DNA of 64,000 nucleotides from Cytophaga sp. FL35 (lineage in GTDB: Bacteria; Bacteroidota; Bacteroidia; Flavobacteriales; Flavobacteriaceae): assembly GCF_014349235.1 (NCBI RefSeq), contig NZ_JACSOH010000009.1, positions 115,228-179,227 of the forward strand. Direction: 5' to 3'. The notes under the pieces were generated by a model. It saw only the letters and a list, made by a program, of their open reading frames with translations. It was not told where the DNA came from and did not search any database. Position numbers and translations under genes: made by a program. This document shows positions 10,328 through 20,077 of the stretch, one piece after another (the stretch's first letter is position 1; every line of letters begins with the position of its first letter).

Positions 10328-11872
10328 ATGACAAATGCGCACCGAGATGCTTTGTTCGTGCTTGTAAAATCACTTTCCAAATCAGAGAAACGACAGTTTA
10401 AGCTGTATGTTGGGCGTTTGGGGGTAAATACGGATGCCAAGTTTTTGGCCCTTTTTAATTTATTGGACCGCTTGAAGAAGTACGATGAGAAGGCAATCCT
10501 TGAATCTGGAATCGTAAAAAAAGCACAGCTGTCCAATTTAAAGGCACATTTGTACAAACAGATTTTAGTAAGCTTACGCTTAAACCCCGTGAACCAGACT
10601 ATTCGGGTTCAAATACGGGAACAACTGGATTTTGCAACCATCCTCTATCAAAAAGGATTGTACAAGCAAAGTTTAAAGATTTTGGATAAGGCGAAGGCAG
10701 TGGCCATTGAAAATGAGGAAAAGAACATTGCTTACGAAATAGTTGAACTTGAGAAAATAATTGAAACACAGTATATTACCCGTAGTATTCCTGACAGGGC
10801 AGATGAATTAGCCGTTCAGGCTAAGGAACTTTCTGCGCATAATGTGATTACCAGTAAACTGTCTAATCTTTCGCTACAACTTTACGGACAGATGTTAAAA
10901 GTGGGGTATGTACGTAGTGATGAGGACTATAGAAGGGTCAAGGAATATTTTGACAAGCATCTGCCCAAATATCAAATAGAAAATTTAGGATTCAGGGAAA
11001 AATTATGGCTGTATAAGGCGCATTTATGGTACAGTTTTTTAACCCAAGATTTTTTATCCACCTATAAGTATGCCAATAAATGGGTGGATTTGTTTTATGA
11101 GCACCATGAACAAATTGCACTTAATCCGGTATTCTTTTTAAAGGGGAATCATTACTTGTTGGAATCTCTTTTTTATGTGAAGTATAGCAGCCAGTTTAGG
11201 CAAACCTTGGAAAAACTGGAAGAAGTAGTAGAGAGTAAAAGCTTCCCTAAAAATGATAATATTGCATCCTTAACATTTTTATATCTCAATGCCAATAAGT
11301 TGAATCTCCATTTCTTGGAAGGAACATTTCAGCAGGGGTTATATTTAGTGAAAATTGTTGAGTATGGTATTAACAAGCACAAGGATCGTATAGATGCGCA
11401 TCACATTATGGTGCTATATTACAAGATTGCTTGTTTGTATTTTGGAATTGGAGATAACAAGACCTGCATACAATACCTCAAAAAAATAATCAATAACAAG
11501 AATTTGAAAATGCGCGAAGACCTTATGTGTTTTGCGCGTGTGCTTAGTTTGGTGGCGCACTATGAAGCAGGTATGGATTATCACTTAGAGGTTCAGCTAA
11601 AGAGTACGTATAAGTTTCTACTGAAGATGAACGACCTTCATGCCGTGCAAAAGGAGATGATCAAGTTCTTAAGGAACCTTGGAAATATTTATCCGAACGA
11701 ACTTAGAAACGAGTTTGAAAAATTACATACGGAGCTAAAGAAATATGAAGACCACCCATACGAAAAACGTTCGTTTCTCTATTTGGATATTATTTCTTGG
11801 CTTGAAAGCCATTTAGAGAACAGACCAGTTGCTGAAATTATTAGAGAAAAGGCTCTTGCCGTTAGAAGATAA
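10328..11872 (+). CDS. Conserved hypothetical helical-repeat protein
   Basis: 514 residues, no signal peptide or membrane segment. The sequence is almost wholly helical, with amphipathic repeats such as GLYKQSLKILDKAKAVAIEN and KTCIQYLKKIINNKNLK that look like degenerate TPR units. The opening segment resembles a short helical DNA- or protein-binding domain but no motif is decisive. TPR-like proteins act as scaffolds; the partner is unknown. The DMT permease gene begins six bases after the stop, so the two are probably co-transcribed. Confidence 0.8.
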   Translation: MTNAHRDALFVLVKSLSKSEKRQFKLYVGRLGVNTDAKFLALFNLLDRLKKYDEKAILESGIVKKAQLSNLKAHLYKQILVSLRLNPVNQTIRVQIREQLDFATILYQKGLYKQSLKILDKAKAVAIENEEKNIAYEIVELEKIIETQYITRSIPDRADELAVQAKELSAHNVITSKLSNLSLQLYGQMLKVGYVRSDEDYRRVKEYFDKHLPKYQIENLGFREKLWLYKAHLWYSFLTQDFLSTYKYANKWVDLFYEHHEQIALNPVFFLKGNHYLLESLFYVKYSSQFRQTLEKLEEVVESKSFPKNDNIASLTFLYLNANKLNLHFLEGTFQQGLYLVKIVEYGINKHKDRIDAHHIMVLYYKIACLYFGIGDNKTCIQYLKKIINNKNLKMREDLMCFARVLSLVAHYEAGMDYHLEVQLKSTYKFLLKMNDLHAVQKEMIKFLRNLGNIYPNELRNEFEKLHTELKKYEDHPYEKRSFLYLDIISWLESHLENRPVAEIIREKALAVRR

Positions 11873-11878
11873 AATTTA

Positions 11879-12736
11879 ATGCCCCTTACCGCCCAGACCA
11901 GAAATTTCTTAGAATTAAACCTTACCGTATTTTTTATGTCAACCTCAGGGCCGTTCGGCAAGTTCATAGAACTGCCAGCCCCGTTGACCATTGAATTAAG
12001 GGCTCTTTTTGCATTTCTTTTTTTACTGATTTATTGTAAAATCAGGAAGATTTCGTTCCATATCAGCAAAAGGGATATTTGGCCAGTTCTCCTAACAGGT
12101 GTTTTAATGGGAGTTCATTTAGTCGCCTATTTTCACGCGCTACAATTGAGCAATGTGGCAATTGGTATGCTGTCCTTATTTACATATCCCATTATGACCG
12201 CTTTTTTAGAACCTTTGTTCTTAAAAACCACTTTTAGGAAAAGTCACCTATTTTTAGGCTCTTTGGTACTTCTTGGAATTTACTTTTTAGTGCCCGATTT
12301 TGGTTTGGAGAATGATAGTACCATTGCCATAGGTTTTGGACTGTTTTCTGCCTTCACGTATGCTTTGCGAAATTTAATACTAAAGACGAAGGTAGACCGG
12401 TATCAAGGTTCCACCTTAATGACTTATCAAATGGGGATTATCGGTTTCCTCCTGCTGCCTACCTATATAGCTTACGATATTTCTGAAATTCCCCAATTTA
12501 TTCCGGCGCTTTTGGGGCTTATCCTTATAACCACTGTGATTGGCCACACAATGTTCATCAATAGTTTTAAGAACTTTTCAATTACTACCGTAAGTATATT
12601 AAGCAGTGTTCAACCAGTATACGGAATTTTGATAGGAGCTCTTTTCCTCAAGGAAATTCCCGGTTGGTCCACTATTTTAGGAGGGGGATTGATTTTAACT
12701 TCCGTGATATTGGAAAGCGCCAGGTCCTTCAAATAA
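11879..12736 (+). CDS. EamA/DMT family permease
   Basis: 285 residues with about ten hydrophobic segments arranged as two EamA repeats (first near residues 10-135, second near 145-280). Typical family features are visible, such as GVLMGVHLVAYFHALQLSNVAIG in the first half and SSVQPVYGILIGALFLKE in the second. DMT permeases move small metabolites or drugs across the inner membrane; the substrate cannot be read from sequence. It lies six bases after the preceding gene, and its stop is three bases from the convergent DUF4252 gene. Confidence 0.9.
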   Translation: MPLTAQTRNFLELNLTVFFMSTSGPFGKFIELPAPLTIELRALFAFLFLLIYCKIRKISFHISKRDIWPVLLTGVLMGVHLVAYFHALQLSNVAIGMLSLFTYPIMTAFLEPLFLKTTFRKSHLFLGSLVLLGIYFLVPDFGLENDSTIAIGFGLFSAFTYALRNLILKTKVDRYQGSTLMTYQMGIIGFLLLPTYIAYDISEIPQFIPALLGLILITTVIGHTMFINSFKNFSITTVSILSSVQPVYGILIGALFLKEIPGWSTILGGGLILTSVILESARSFK

Positions 12737-12739
12737 TGC

Positions 12740-13276
12740 TTAATTTTCTGGAGATATCGGGGTTGGAGTAGTGCTATTTGCCTTAAACTGCCCCATGAGT
12801 CCATCGCCCATTTTTTGAAATTCTTCGTTCTGGGCCATTTGACGCACTTTCACAGGATCAAAATCACCATTGAAATATAAAAATGAACCTGTGGTGTTAT
12901 TGTTGTTGTAAATAAGGATTTCCTTTACGGCATCCCGTTTTTCTCTTATGGAAACTACATTCCGTTTTAACTGGTCATTTTTACGATATACTTCAATAAA
13001 GGAGTTACCAGTAATTCCGTTCATTTGCTGATTCAAAAAGCGGGTTCTGTCTTCTGTAGCGCTAGGAAATTGCATGAACCTTAAATCTTTGGTATTTCCT
13101 ACTAGGGATTTCATTTCGGGGGAGATATTACCTATCATTGATAGCATGAACCTAGGAACCCTAATAGCGGTAACCTGGTCATCTTCTTTATGTGCATTGT
13201 AAAAAGCATCAATGGAATTGTAGGTACTGCAGCTGCATAAAATCAATAGGCAGCTCACTAAGCGTAATTTTTTCAT
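12740..13276 (-). CDS. DUF4252-type lipoprotein
   Basis: 178 residues. A lipoprotein signal ends LILCSCS. The rest fits the Bacteroidota DUF4252 family: RVPRFMLSMIG, a SxxMKSLVGNTKDLRFM stretch, then EVYRKNDQLKRNVVSIREK. Its function is not known. It sits at the end of the panB-lspA-rluA series on the same strand, 36 bases after the rluA-like gene, and may be read through from it. Confidence 0.82.
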   Translation of the reverse strand: MKKLRLVSCLLILCSCSTYNSIDAFYNAHKEDDQVTAIRVPRFMLSMIGNISPEMKSLVGNTKDLRFMQFPSATEDRTRFLNQQMNGITGNSFIEVYRKNDQLKRNVVSIREKRDAVKEILIYNNNNTTGSFLYFNGDFDPVKVRQMAQNEEFQKMGDGLMGQFKANSTTPTPISPEN

Positions 13277-13312
13277 AATGGTGTTGTGTTTATGTTGCTA
13301 AATATAAAGTAT

Positions 13313-14011
13313 TTAGCAACAAGCGTTCCAAAGTGGTTCTGAAGGCGGAGGGGCAAGAAAGGTCATTTTCTCCTTCTTCACAGGGTGAACAAATGATAAA
13401 CTACGGGCGTGAAGGTGTATGCTCGCATCTTTGTTACTACGGTCAAAGCCGTATTTTAAATCTCCTTTTATGGGACTTCCAATACCGGCCAGTTGGGCTC
13501 TGATCTGATGATGACGACCGGTTTGCAAATCTACCTCCAGTAAAAAATAGGTATCCAATTTTTTTAGAACCTTGTAGGATAAAATGGCTTTTTTACTATT
13601 TGCCGTCTGTTTGTTGGAAGGGTATGATTTATTTTGTTTCGGGACTCTGGTGAGCCAGTGAACTAGAGTTTCCTCCTCTTTGGGAGGAGCATTCTTTACT
13701 ACTGCCCAATACGTTTTTTTTGCATCTTTTTCTGCAAAAAGTTTGTTCAACCTAGGTAGTGCTTTTGATGTTTTTGCGAAAACTACTATACCGGAAGTAG
13801 GCCTGTCTAAACGGTGTGTAACCCCTAAAAATACGTTTCCAGGCTTATTGTATTTTTGTTTGATATAGAGCTTAACCACCTCGCTCAGGGGCATATCGCC
13901 GGTTTTATCTCCTTGAACAATATCCCCTGGTCTTTTGTTGATAACGATCAGATGATTGTCTTCAAATATAACTTGAAGATTTTCGGGCGTGGAAAGGACT
14001 TTTTTTGACAC
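13313..14011 (-). CDS. RluA-family RNA pseudouridine synthase
   Basis: 232 residues. The catalytic motif GVTHRLDRPTSG (Asp in HRLD) and the later LQTGRHHQIRAQLAGIGSPIKGDLKYG place it in the RluA family, which isomerises uridine to pseudouridine in rRNA or tRNA. There is no N-terminal S4 domain. Its start overlaps the last base of lspA, so the two are translationally coupled. Confidence 0.95.
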   Translation of the reverse strand: MSKKVLSTPENLQVIFEDNHLIVINKRPGDIVQGDKTGDMPLSEVVKLYIKQKYNKPGNVFLGVTHRLDRPTSGIVVFAKTSKALPRLNKLFAEKDAKKTYWAVVKNAPPKEEETLVHWLTRVPKQNKSYPSNKQTANSKKAILSYKVLKKLDTYFLLEVDLQTGRHHQIRAQLAGIGSPIKGDLKYGFDRSNKDASIHLHARSLSFVHPVKKEKMTFLAPPPSEPLWNACC

Positions 14012-14505
14012 TAGAACAAGCTTTTTTCTTTGGAGAATGATAAGGCCAGTAACAAAATAACACCAAAAGTTACGGATACATCGGCCATGTTAAATATTCC
14101 TGTCTTAAAAATACCAAGTTGAATCTGAAAGAAATCGGTAACGGAACCGTAGGCAATGCGGTCTACCAAATTTCCAATTCCACCTCCTATAACACAGGCA
14201 AAGGCAAGAATAGACCATCGGCCCAAATGTTCTTTACTCAAAATTCGATACAACAGGATTAGTAAAACCATAATAGGAAGGGCCTGAAATAAGATAAGTT
14301 TTATCCAAAAAGGGAACTGCTGTCCAAAACCCAGCATAGCACCCGTATTTTCCACATTAGTGAGTATGAACCTATCTCCAATAAGCTGAATGTAATCCCT
14401 TGGGGTCACATGTTGGCGCACCACTTCTTTTGAAATTTGATCGCAACCAAAATTCAACAAAACAATGAGAACAATGGCTATTTTTCTTAAAAGGCCCTTA
14501 TTCAT
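14011..14505 (-). CDS. lspA: Lipoprotein signal peptidase (signal peptidase II)
   Basis: 164 residues with four membrane segments. The two catalytic aspartates are in NLVDRIAYGSVTDF and FNMADVSVTFG, and the family's NTGAMLGFGQ is present (residues about 54-63). It cleaves prolipoproteins after lipid attachment. The many lipoproteins in this window depend on it. It follows panB by eight bases and overlaps the RluA-family gene by one base. Confidence 0.97.
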   Translation of the reverse strand: MNKGLLRKIAIVLIVLLNFGCDQISKEVVRQHVTPRDYIQLIGDRFILTNVENTGAMLGFGQQFPFWIKLILFQALPIMVLLILLYRILSKEHLGRWSILAFACVIGGGIGNLVDRIAYGSVTDFFQIQLGIFKTGIFNMADVSVTFGVILLLALSFSKEKSLF

Positions 14506-14513
14506 AGTTATGA

Positions 14514-15332
14514 TTAGTATTGCTCCTGATCATTGGGGAAGTCCCTGCTCTTTACATCAGTTACATACTGACCAATAGCTTTGCCCATATCTTCATAAAG
14601 GTTCATATACCTACGCAAAAACCTTGGATTGAACTCATGGGTCATTCCTAAAAGGTCATGAATTACCAGTACTTGCCCATCTGCGTGTTTACCTCCGCCA
14701 ATACCAATGGTTGGTATACTTATACTTTCTGAAACTTTCTTGGTTAAATCTGCTGGAATTTTTTCCAAGACAATGCTAAAACATCCTAGCTTTTCAAGAA
14801 GTTTTGCGTCTTCAATGAGTTTTTCAGCTTCTTCCTCTTCCTTGGCCCGGACGGTGTAGGTTCCAAATTTGTAAATGGATTGTGGTGTAAGTCCCAAATG
14901 CCCCATCACCGGAATACCCGCATTTAAAATACGTTTGACCGATTCTTTGATTTCTTCTCCACCTTCCAATTTCACCGCATGGGCTCCGCTCTCCTTCATA
15001 ATTCGTATGGCACTGCGTAAAGCTTCTTTGGGGTCGCTTTGATAGCTCCCAAAAGGAATGTCAACAACTACCAAGGCTCTTTCCACTGCACGAATTACCG
15101 AACTGGCATGGTAAATCATCTGGTCTAGAGTAATTGGCAGGGTAGTTTCATGGCCGGCCATAACGTTACTCGCAGAATCACCAACCAAGATTACGTCCAC
15201 ATTCGCAGAGTCTACAATTTTGGCCATGGAGTAATCATAAGCGGTAAGCATGGAGATTTTCTCACCATTCTTTTTCATATCTACGAGGGACTTTACCGTT
15301 ACTCTTTTGTACTCTTTTTTTGCTGTTGACAT
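14514..15332 (-). CDS. panB: 3-methyl-2-oxobutanoate hydroxymethyltransferase
   Basis: 272 residues, full length. Conserved blocks include [43 protein letters not shown] and [12 protein letters not shown]. It transfers a hydroxymethyl group from methylene-tetrahydrofolate to 2-oxoisovalerate, the first step to pantothenate. First gene of the panB-lspA-rluA group. Confidence 0.97.
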   Translation of the reverse strand: MSTAKKEYKRVTVKSLVDMKKNGEKISMLTAYDYSMAKIVDSANVDVILVGDSASNVMAGHETTLPITLDQMIYHASSVIRAVERALVVVDIPFGSYQSDPKEALRSAIRIMKESGAHAVKLEGGEEIKESVKRILNAGIPVMGHLGLTPQSIYKFGTYTVRAKEEEEAEKLIEDAKLLEKLGCFSIVLEKIPADLTKKVSESISIPTIGIGGGKHADGQVLVIHDLLGMTHEFNPRFLRRYMNLYEDMGKAIGQYVTDVKSRDFPNDQEQY

Positions 15333-15474
15333 TAGTTATTTGTTTTTGGAGGGTTAAAAGTAAGGAAATTGTTTCAGCAGTGAGAAGGGTAGTGGTGGTT
15401 TGTACCTTCTCTTAAATATAATTTTATAAATTACCTTGTGATTTTATTTTACTTTTAAAAATAAGTTCGGTCCT

Positions 15475-15930
15475 ATGTTAAGAATACTATCAATCCTATT
15501 TGTTTTATTGAGTACAAATGTGATGGCTCAAGACGACCAAGATGCTGTCAAGAAAACCATTGAAGACTTTTTTGCAGGATTTCATGCACAAGATTCACTA
15601 TTGATGAAACAAGAGGTATCTGAATCTGTAATTCTTCAGACTATTGGCAAGGATGAAACTGGCAATTCAATTGTGAAAAGTCAGCCTTTTAATGAATTTT
15701 TAAAATCCATTGTAAGTATACCCTCTACCACTACTTTCGAAGAAGTAATTACTAACTATTCCATACAAGTAGATGGGCCCATGGCCAATGTGTGGACGGA
15801 TTATGAGTTTATGCTTAACAATGAGTTTCACCACTGCGGCGTAAATTCCTTTCAACTGGTAAAAGATGCCAATAAAGGCTGGCAGATAATTTACTTGATC
15901 GATACTCGCAGAAAAGAGGGCTGTAACTAA
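15475..15930 (+). CDS. Secreted NTF2/SnoaL-like protein
   Basis: 151 residues with a Sec signal peptide ending VMAQD. The mature part fits an NTF2-like fold: an initial helix DAVKKTIEDFFAGFHAQDS, then strands around GPMANVWTDYEFMLN and SFQLVKDANKGWQIIYLIDTRR. Such domains form a hydrophobic pocket, used for binding or for simple catalysis; nothing identifies the ligand. Single gene, closed by a terminator at 15932-15964. Confidence 0.8.
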   Translation: MLRILSILFVLLSTNVMAQDDQDAVKKTIEDFFAGFHAQDSLLMKQEVSESVILQTIGKDETGNSIVKSQPFNEFLKSIVSIPSTTTFEEVITNYSIQVDGPMANVWTDYEFMLNNEFHHCGVNSFQLVKDANKGWQIIYLIDTRRKEGCN

Positions 15931-15931
15931 A

Positions 15932-15964
15932 AAAGCGGAAAAACCCAAAAGGTTTTCCCGCTTT
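15932..15964. terminator. Bidirectional hairpin terminator
   Basis: Arms of 14 bases (15932-15945 and 15951-15964) pair with one mismatch around a five-base loop. The A-run before and T-rich arms allow it to work for both convergent genes. Confidence 0.8.
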
Positions 15965-15984
15965 GAAAAATAGTTTTGTGAGAA

Positions 15985-17451
15985 CTACATCTCCCAACCT
16001 TTTCTATAAGTTCTACCAACATATTGGTTGGCTTCTTCAAGATTGGTAATACGCATGTTTTCGCCGTCCCATAATAATTTTTTACGGGCGTAGAAATCCA
16101 TTTTTCCTTTTTCATCCTCTTTTCTCAACAAGTAACTTCTGATAGCTAGGTTACCCATTAATACGGTCTCCGTCATTGGGCCCGCATAATCGAATGATGA
16201 TGTAAGTGCTTTGTGCTCTTCACTGCCAAAACCAGCTTTACAGGCATCGACCCATTTGCGCTGGTGACCGTATTCCGGTTCATCGTTTGGCTCTGTTTCA
16301 GGGCCAAAATCGGTGGTTCCGTCGTTCAAGTATAACTTAGGAGTTAGCGGACTACTATCATTAATATTGGTAGAAATAATACCTTTTTCACCAATAATGA
16401 GAACCCCGTTTTGGCTGTCGGGTCCGCCTATATCGTTGTTGGCCGGAATGATATCTGGGTGGGCAGGGCGTATACCCCCGTCGCTCCATGTCATCTCGAT
16501 AGGTGATTTTGATTTTTCAGTCTCGTCAAAATGGAGGGTGATGAAAGAGCTGGCAGGGCAACCATCTGGATGGTAATCTGCATTCCACATCTGGGAATAA
16601 ACGGCTCCTACGCTACACTCGGCATCCGTAGGGTATTTTAAACCTAATGTCCTAAAAGGAATATCGATTAAGTGACAACCTACATCTCCCAAAGCTCCCG
16701 TACCATAATCCCACCAACCTCTCCAGTTAAACGGGTGTAAATTAGGGGTATAGGGTTTCTCTTCAGCAGGGCCCAACCACAGGTCCCAGTTCAAGCTGTC
16801 CGGTTTCATGGATGGGTTGGGTTCCGGGAAAGCACCACCTTGTGGCCAAACAGGTCTGTTCGTCCATACTTGTACTTTGCTAACGGCACCAATAGCATCT
16901 TCATCGATCCATTTTTGAACCATACCCAATAAAGGATTTGACCCCCCTTGGTTACCCATTTGGGTCACAATTTTCTTGTCCCTGGCCATTTGGGTCAGCA
17001 TTCGTGCTTCCCGAATGTTGTGGGTCATTGGTTTTTGAACGTACACATGAACACCTCGGTTCATGGCATATGCCGCTGCTGGTCCGTGTACGTGGTCAGG
17101 CGTGGAAATGGTAACAGCATCAATGCCTTTTTCCTTATCCAACATTTCCCTGAAATCTGCATAAAGTTTTGCTTTCGGAAAACGCTCTACAGATTTTTTT
17201 GCAGAACCGGCAAAATCTACGTCGCAGAGGGCAACTACTTTTTCACGTCCGTTAACGGATGCATTCGCAATGTCACTGGCACCTTTTCCTCCGGCACCGA
17301 TGGCTGCAATGTTCAAACGATCACTAGGCGCTAAGTAACCCACTCCTCCCAGTACATGTCTTGGTACAATAAATACGGATGAGGCAATGGCTCCTTTCTT
17401 GAGGAAGGACCGCCTAGAGTTTTTTGAAGATGGAGTCTTCTTGTTTTTCAT
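15985..17451 (-). CDS. Tat-exported Gfo/Idh/MocA oxidoreductase
   Basis: About 488 residues from the preferred start at 17451; an upstream start at 17526 would add a hydrophobic tail that spoils the Tat signal. After MKNKKTPSSKNS comes the twin-arginine motif RRSFLKKG and a hydrophobic stretch. The Rossmann motif reads AIGAGGKG and the family lysine is in YVQKP. The C-terminal half carries the large Trp-rich region WRGWWDYGTGALGDVGCHLID. It probably oxidises a sugar C3 hydroxyl with NAD in the periplasm. It is divergent from the DUF1080 gene, a pairing linked to 3-keto-glycoside metabolism (family knowledge). Confidence 0.92.
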   Translation of the reverse strand: MKNKKTPSSKNSRRSFLKKGAIASSVFIVPRHVLGGVGYLAPSDRLNIAAIGAGGKGASDIANASVNGREKVVALCDVDFAGSAKKSVERFPKAKLYADFREMLDKEKGIDAVTISTPDHVHGPAAAYAMNRGVHVYVQKPMTHNIREARMLTQMARDKKIVTQMGNQGGSNPLLGMVQKWIDEDAIGAVSKVQVWTNRPVWPQGGAFPEPNPSMKPDSLNWDLWLGPAEEKPYTPNLHPFNWRGWWDYGTGALGDVGCHLIDIPFRTLGLKYPTDAECSVGAVYSQMWNADYHPDGCPASSFITLHFDETEKSKSPIEMTWSDGGIRPAHPDIIPANNDIGGPDSQNGVLIIGEKGIISTNINDSSPLTPKLYLNDGTTDFGPETEPNDEPEYGHQRKWVDACKAGFGSEEHKALTSSFDYAGPMTETVLMGNLAIRSYLLRKEDEKGKMDFYARKKLLWDGENMRITNLEEANQYVGRTYRKGWEM

Positions 17452-17625
17452 TTTCTTTTTGATATAGTTAGGATTTGAATGAGCTTCTAAAGGTAGTAAA
17501 ATATGTGAAAGCACTAATAATTGCACTAAATATTAATCATTTTCTAAAGTTTAGTTTGCTGTTTGTAAAAATTTGATGGGTTTTTCTATATTAGCCAACT
17601 TTAAAACCAAAACCCCTAACTCATA

Positions 17626-18567
17626 ATGAAAAGAACTACATCGTTACTCTATCTATTTTTATTTATATTCTTAGTGGCCTTTTCTTCTGAAATACGTTCT
17701 CAAGACGACAAATTTTTTGAAGGTAAATGGGATATGACCTTACAGATGGACGGAAAAGAAGCTCCGTCTTGGCTAGAAATTAAACATTCTGGAGTACAGA
17801 CCTTGGTAGGTCGTTTTGTATATGCCAGTGGCAGTGCCAGGCCAATTTCAGAAATTGTTGTTGAAAATGGCAGTTTCTCATTTACCATACCACCACAATG
17901 GGAACAGGATTTGGGTGACATAACCGTAAAGGGTACCAAGGATGGCGAGGGTCTCAAAGGAACCTTGTCTTTTGAAAACGGAAAAACCCACAAATTTACA
18001 GCGGATAGGGCACCCAAGTTGGCTTATACCGAAAAGGTGAAATGGGGAAAAACCAAAGATCTCTTTAATGGAAAGAATCTAGAAGGTTGGAAAGCCTTGG
18101 GTGAAAACCAATGGGTCGTTGAAAACGGCATTCTTAAAAGTCCGAAATCGGGTGCGAATTTAGTTTCTGAGGAAAAATTCAATGATTTCAAGATTCATGT
18201 AGAGTTTAAGGTTCCTGAAGGAAGTAACAGCGGTATTTACCTTCGTGGTCGTTATGAGGTTCAAATCACAGATGATCATGGTAGCGACCCGAGCAACGTT
18301 CTGTTTGGTGGCGTTTATGGCTTCTTGACACCTAACGAAATGGCAGCTAACCCTGCTACTGAATGGCAAACCTATGACATTACGTTAATCGGTAGAAGGG
18401 TAACAATTGTGGCAAATGGCAAAACTATTATTAGCGAGCAGAATATTCCAGGAATTACGGGAGGTGCTTTAGATAGTAAAGAAGGCGAGCCCGGACCTTT
18501 CTATATTCAAGGAGACCACGGTCCGATTTCATTCAGAAAATTTACCGTAACTCCAAGAGTTGAATAA
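17626..18567 (+). CDS. Secreted DUF1080 (3-keto-glycoside hydrolase type)
   Basis: 313 residues: Sec signal ending EIRSQD; an N-terminal beta-rich domain of about 100 residues (EGKWDMTLQMDG to HKFTADRAPK); then DUF1080/LamG-like (residues about 145-312) with DLFNGKNLEGW, VENGILKSP, SNSGIYLRGRYEVQI and GPFYIQGDHGPISFRKF. Members of this domain family cleave 3-keto-glycosides. The divergent Gfo/Idh enzyme next to it would make the keto group, so the two may form one periplasmic route. The natural substrate is not indicated. Confidence 0.9.
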   Translation: MKRTTSLLYLFLFIFLVAFSSEIRSQDDKFFEGKWDMTLQMDGKEAPSWLEIKHSGVQTLVGRFVYASGSARPISEIVVENGSFSFTIPPQWEQDLGDITVKGTKDGEGLKGTLSFENGKTHKFTADRAPKLAYTEKVKWGKTKDLFNGKNLEGWKALGENQWVVENGILKSPKSGANLVSEEKFNDFKIHVEFKVPEGSNSGIYLRGRYEVQITDDHGSDPSNVLFGGVYGFLTPNEMAANPATEWQTYDITLIGRRVTIVANGKTIISEQNIPGITGGALDSKEGEPGPFYIQGDHGPISFRKFTVTPRVE

Positions 18568-18590
18568 AAGTTTTTGTTAGGGCGTCAGTT

Positions 18591-20021
18591 CTAACAATCA
18601 CTCATATTAATACCAACAGCGAGACCTCCTTTGGAGGTTTCTTTGTATTTGGAGTTCATGTCCTTGGCTGTTTCCCACATGGTTTCTACCACTTTATCCA
18701 AGGGAACCTTCGCATCTTCGGGGTTGGATTCCAAAGCCAATTCCGCTGCTGTGATGGCTTTGATGGCCCCCATGGAATTTCTTTCGATACAGGGTATTTG
18801 AACCAATCCTCCTATAGGGTCACAGGTGAGTCCTAAATGATGTTCCATGGCAATTTCGGCAGCCATTAATACTTGACCTGGAGAACCGCCTAAAAGTTCG
18901 GTAAGCGCGCCGGCTGCCATGGCGGAAGACACCCCTATTTCAGCTTGGCAGCCTCCCATGGCCGCAGAAATAGTCGCTCCTTTTTTAAAAATGCTGCCAA
19001 TTTCACCTGCCACCAATAGAAACTGTTTAATGTGTTCAAAACCGGCTTTATGGTTTTCAATAACCAGATAATACATTAACACGGAAGGTATAACCCCAGC
19101 ACTGCCATTGGTAGGTGCCGTTACCACACGACCTAAAGATGCATTTACTTCATTAACGGCTAAGGCAAAACAACTAACCCACTTAAAAATTTGTCTGAAT
19201 TTTACTTTGGTCTTTCGGATAGTTTCCAACCAACCTTGTGCATTTTTATACTTCTTGTAGTTTTCGCCTAACAAACTCTTGTTCAGGTCTGCAGCCCTAC
19301 GTGTCACATTGAGGCCTCCCGGAAGTTTTCCATGGGTATGGCATCCATTGTACATGCAGTCTAACATGGTGTTCCAGACACTATGTATACCAGTGTCTAT
19401 TTCCTTGTCTGTTCTTAGGGAACGTTCATTTTTAAGCACAAGACTTGAAATGGAACTATCTTGTGCCTCACAATGTGCTAAAAGCTGCGTTCCGTTTTCC
19501 ACCGGAAAAGGAAACTTGTGGAAATCTGCCATTTTTTTCTTGGCATTTTTTCTTTCCTTGACTACTACGAAACCACCGCCTATGGAATAGTAGGTTTTGG
19601 ACTTTTTATCACCGGTTTCTAGCACCGCTTCAAACTTCAATCCGTTGGCATGAAACTCTAGAAATTTCTTATGAAAACAAATGTCCTCTAGAGGCGAAAA
19701 AGGAATTTCCATTTGTGATCCTAAATGGATTTTTTTGGTCTCTTGGATTTTATGAACGGTAGGAAGAATGTCTTTTTCAGGAATAGCTACCGGGTCTGCC
19801 CCGGAAAGACCTAGCATGATGGCATAATCCGTGGCGTGTCCTTTTCCCGTCAAGGAAAGTGATCCGTATACATGTACCTTTACTTGTCTAACCTTGGAAA
19901 AAAGTCCCTTATCCTGAAGTTCTTGAATCCACCTTTCAGCGGCTCTCCATGGTCCCAGTGTATGGGAGCTTGAAGGGCCAACGCCAATTTTAAGCATGTC
20001 AAAAACACTGATACATTCCAT
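18591..20021 (-). CDS. sdaA: L-serine ammonia-lyase (single-chain)
   Basis: 476 residues. The beta domain ([24 protein letters not shown] near the start) and the alpha domain with iron-sulfur cysteines ([17 protein letters not shown] and [18 protein letters not shown]) are fused in one chain, as in enterobacterial SdaA. It converts serine to pyruvate and ammonia with a 4Fe-4S cluster. A weak stem (18574-18597) overlaps its stop and the end of the convergent DUF1080 gene. No operon partner. Confidence 0.96.
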   Translation of the reverse strand: MECISVFDMLKIGVGPSSSHTLGPWRAAERWIQELQDKGLFSKVRQVKVHVYGSLSLTGKGHATDYAIMLGLSGADPVAIPEKDILPTVHKIQETKKIHLGSQMEIPFSPLEDICFHKKFLEFHANGLKFEAVLETGDKKSKTYYSIGGGFVVVKERKNAKKKMADFHKFPFPVENGTQLLAHCEAQDSSISSLVLKNERSLRTDKEIDTGIHSVWNTMLDCMYNGCHTHGKLPGGLNVTRRAADLNKSLLGENYKKYKNAQGWLETIRKTKVKFRQIFKWVSCFALAVNEVNASLGRVVTAPTNGSAGVIPSVLMYYLVIENHKAGFEHIKQFLLVAGEIGSIFKKGATISAAMGGCQAEIGVSSAMAAGALTELLGGSPGQVLMAAEIAMEHHLGLTCDPIGGLVQIPCIERNSMGAIKAITAAELALESNPEDAKVPLDKVVETMWETAKDMNSKYKETSKGGLAVGINMSDC

Positions 20022-20077
20022 ATACCCAATTTTGGGTAAAGTTATTATTTTCTAATAAGGACTTCGCACAGTTTTAT

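Noticed and set aside
17449..17526. Upstream ATG for the first Gfo/Idh gene
   Set aside because: It places 25 extra residues before the Tat motif; the ATG at 17451 yields a standard signal.
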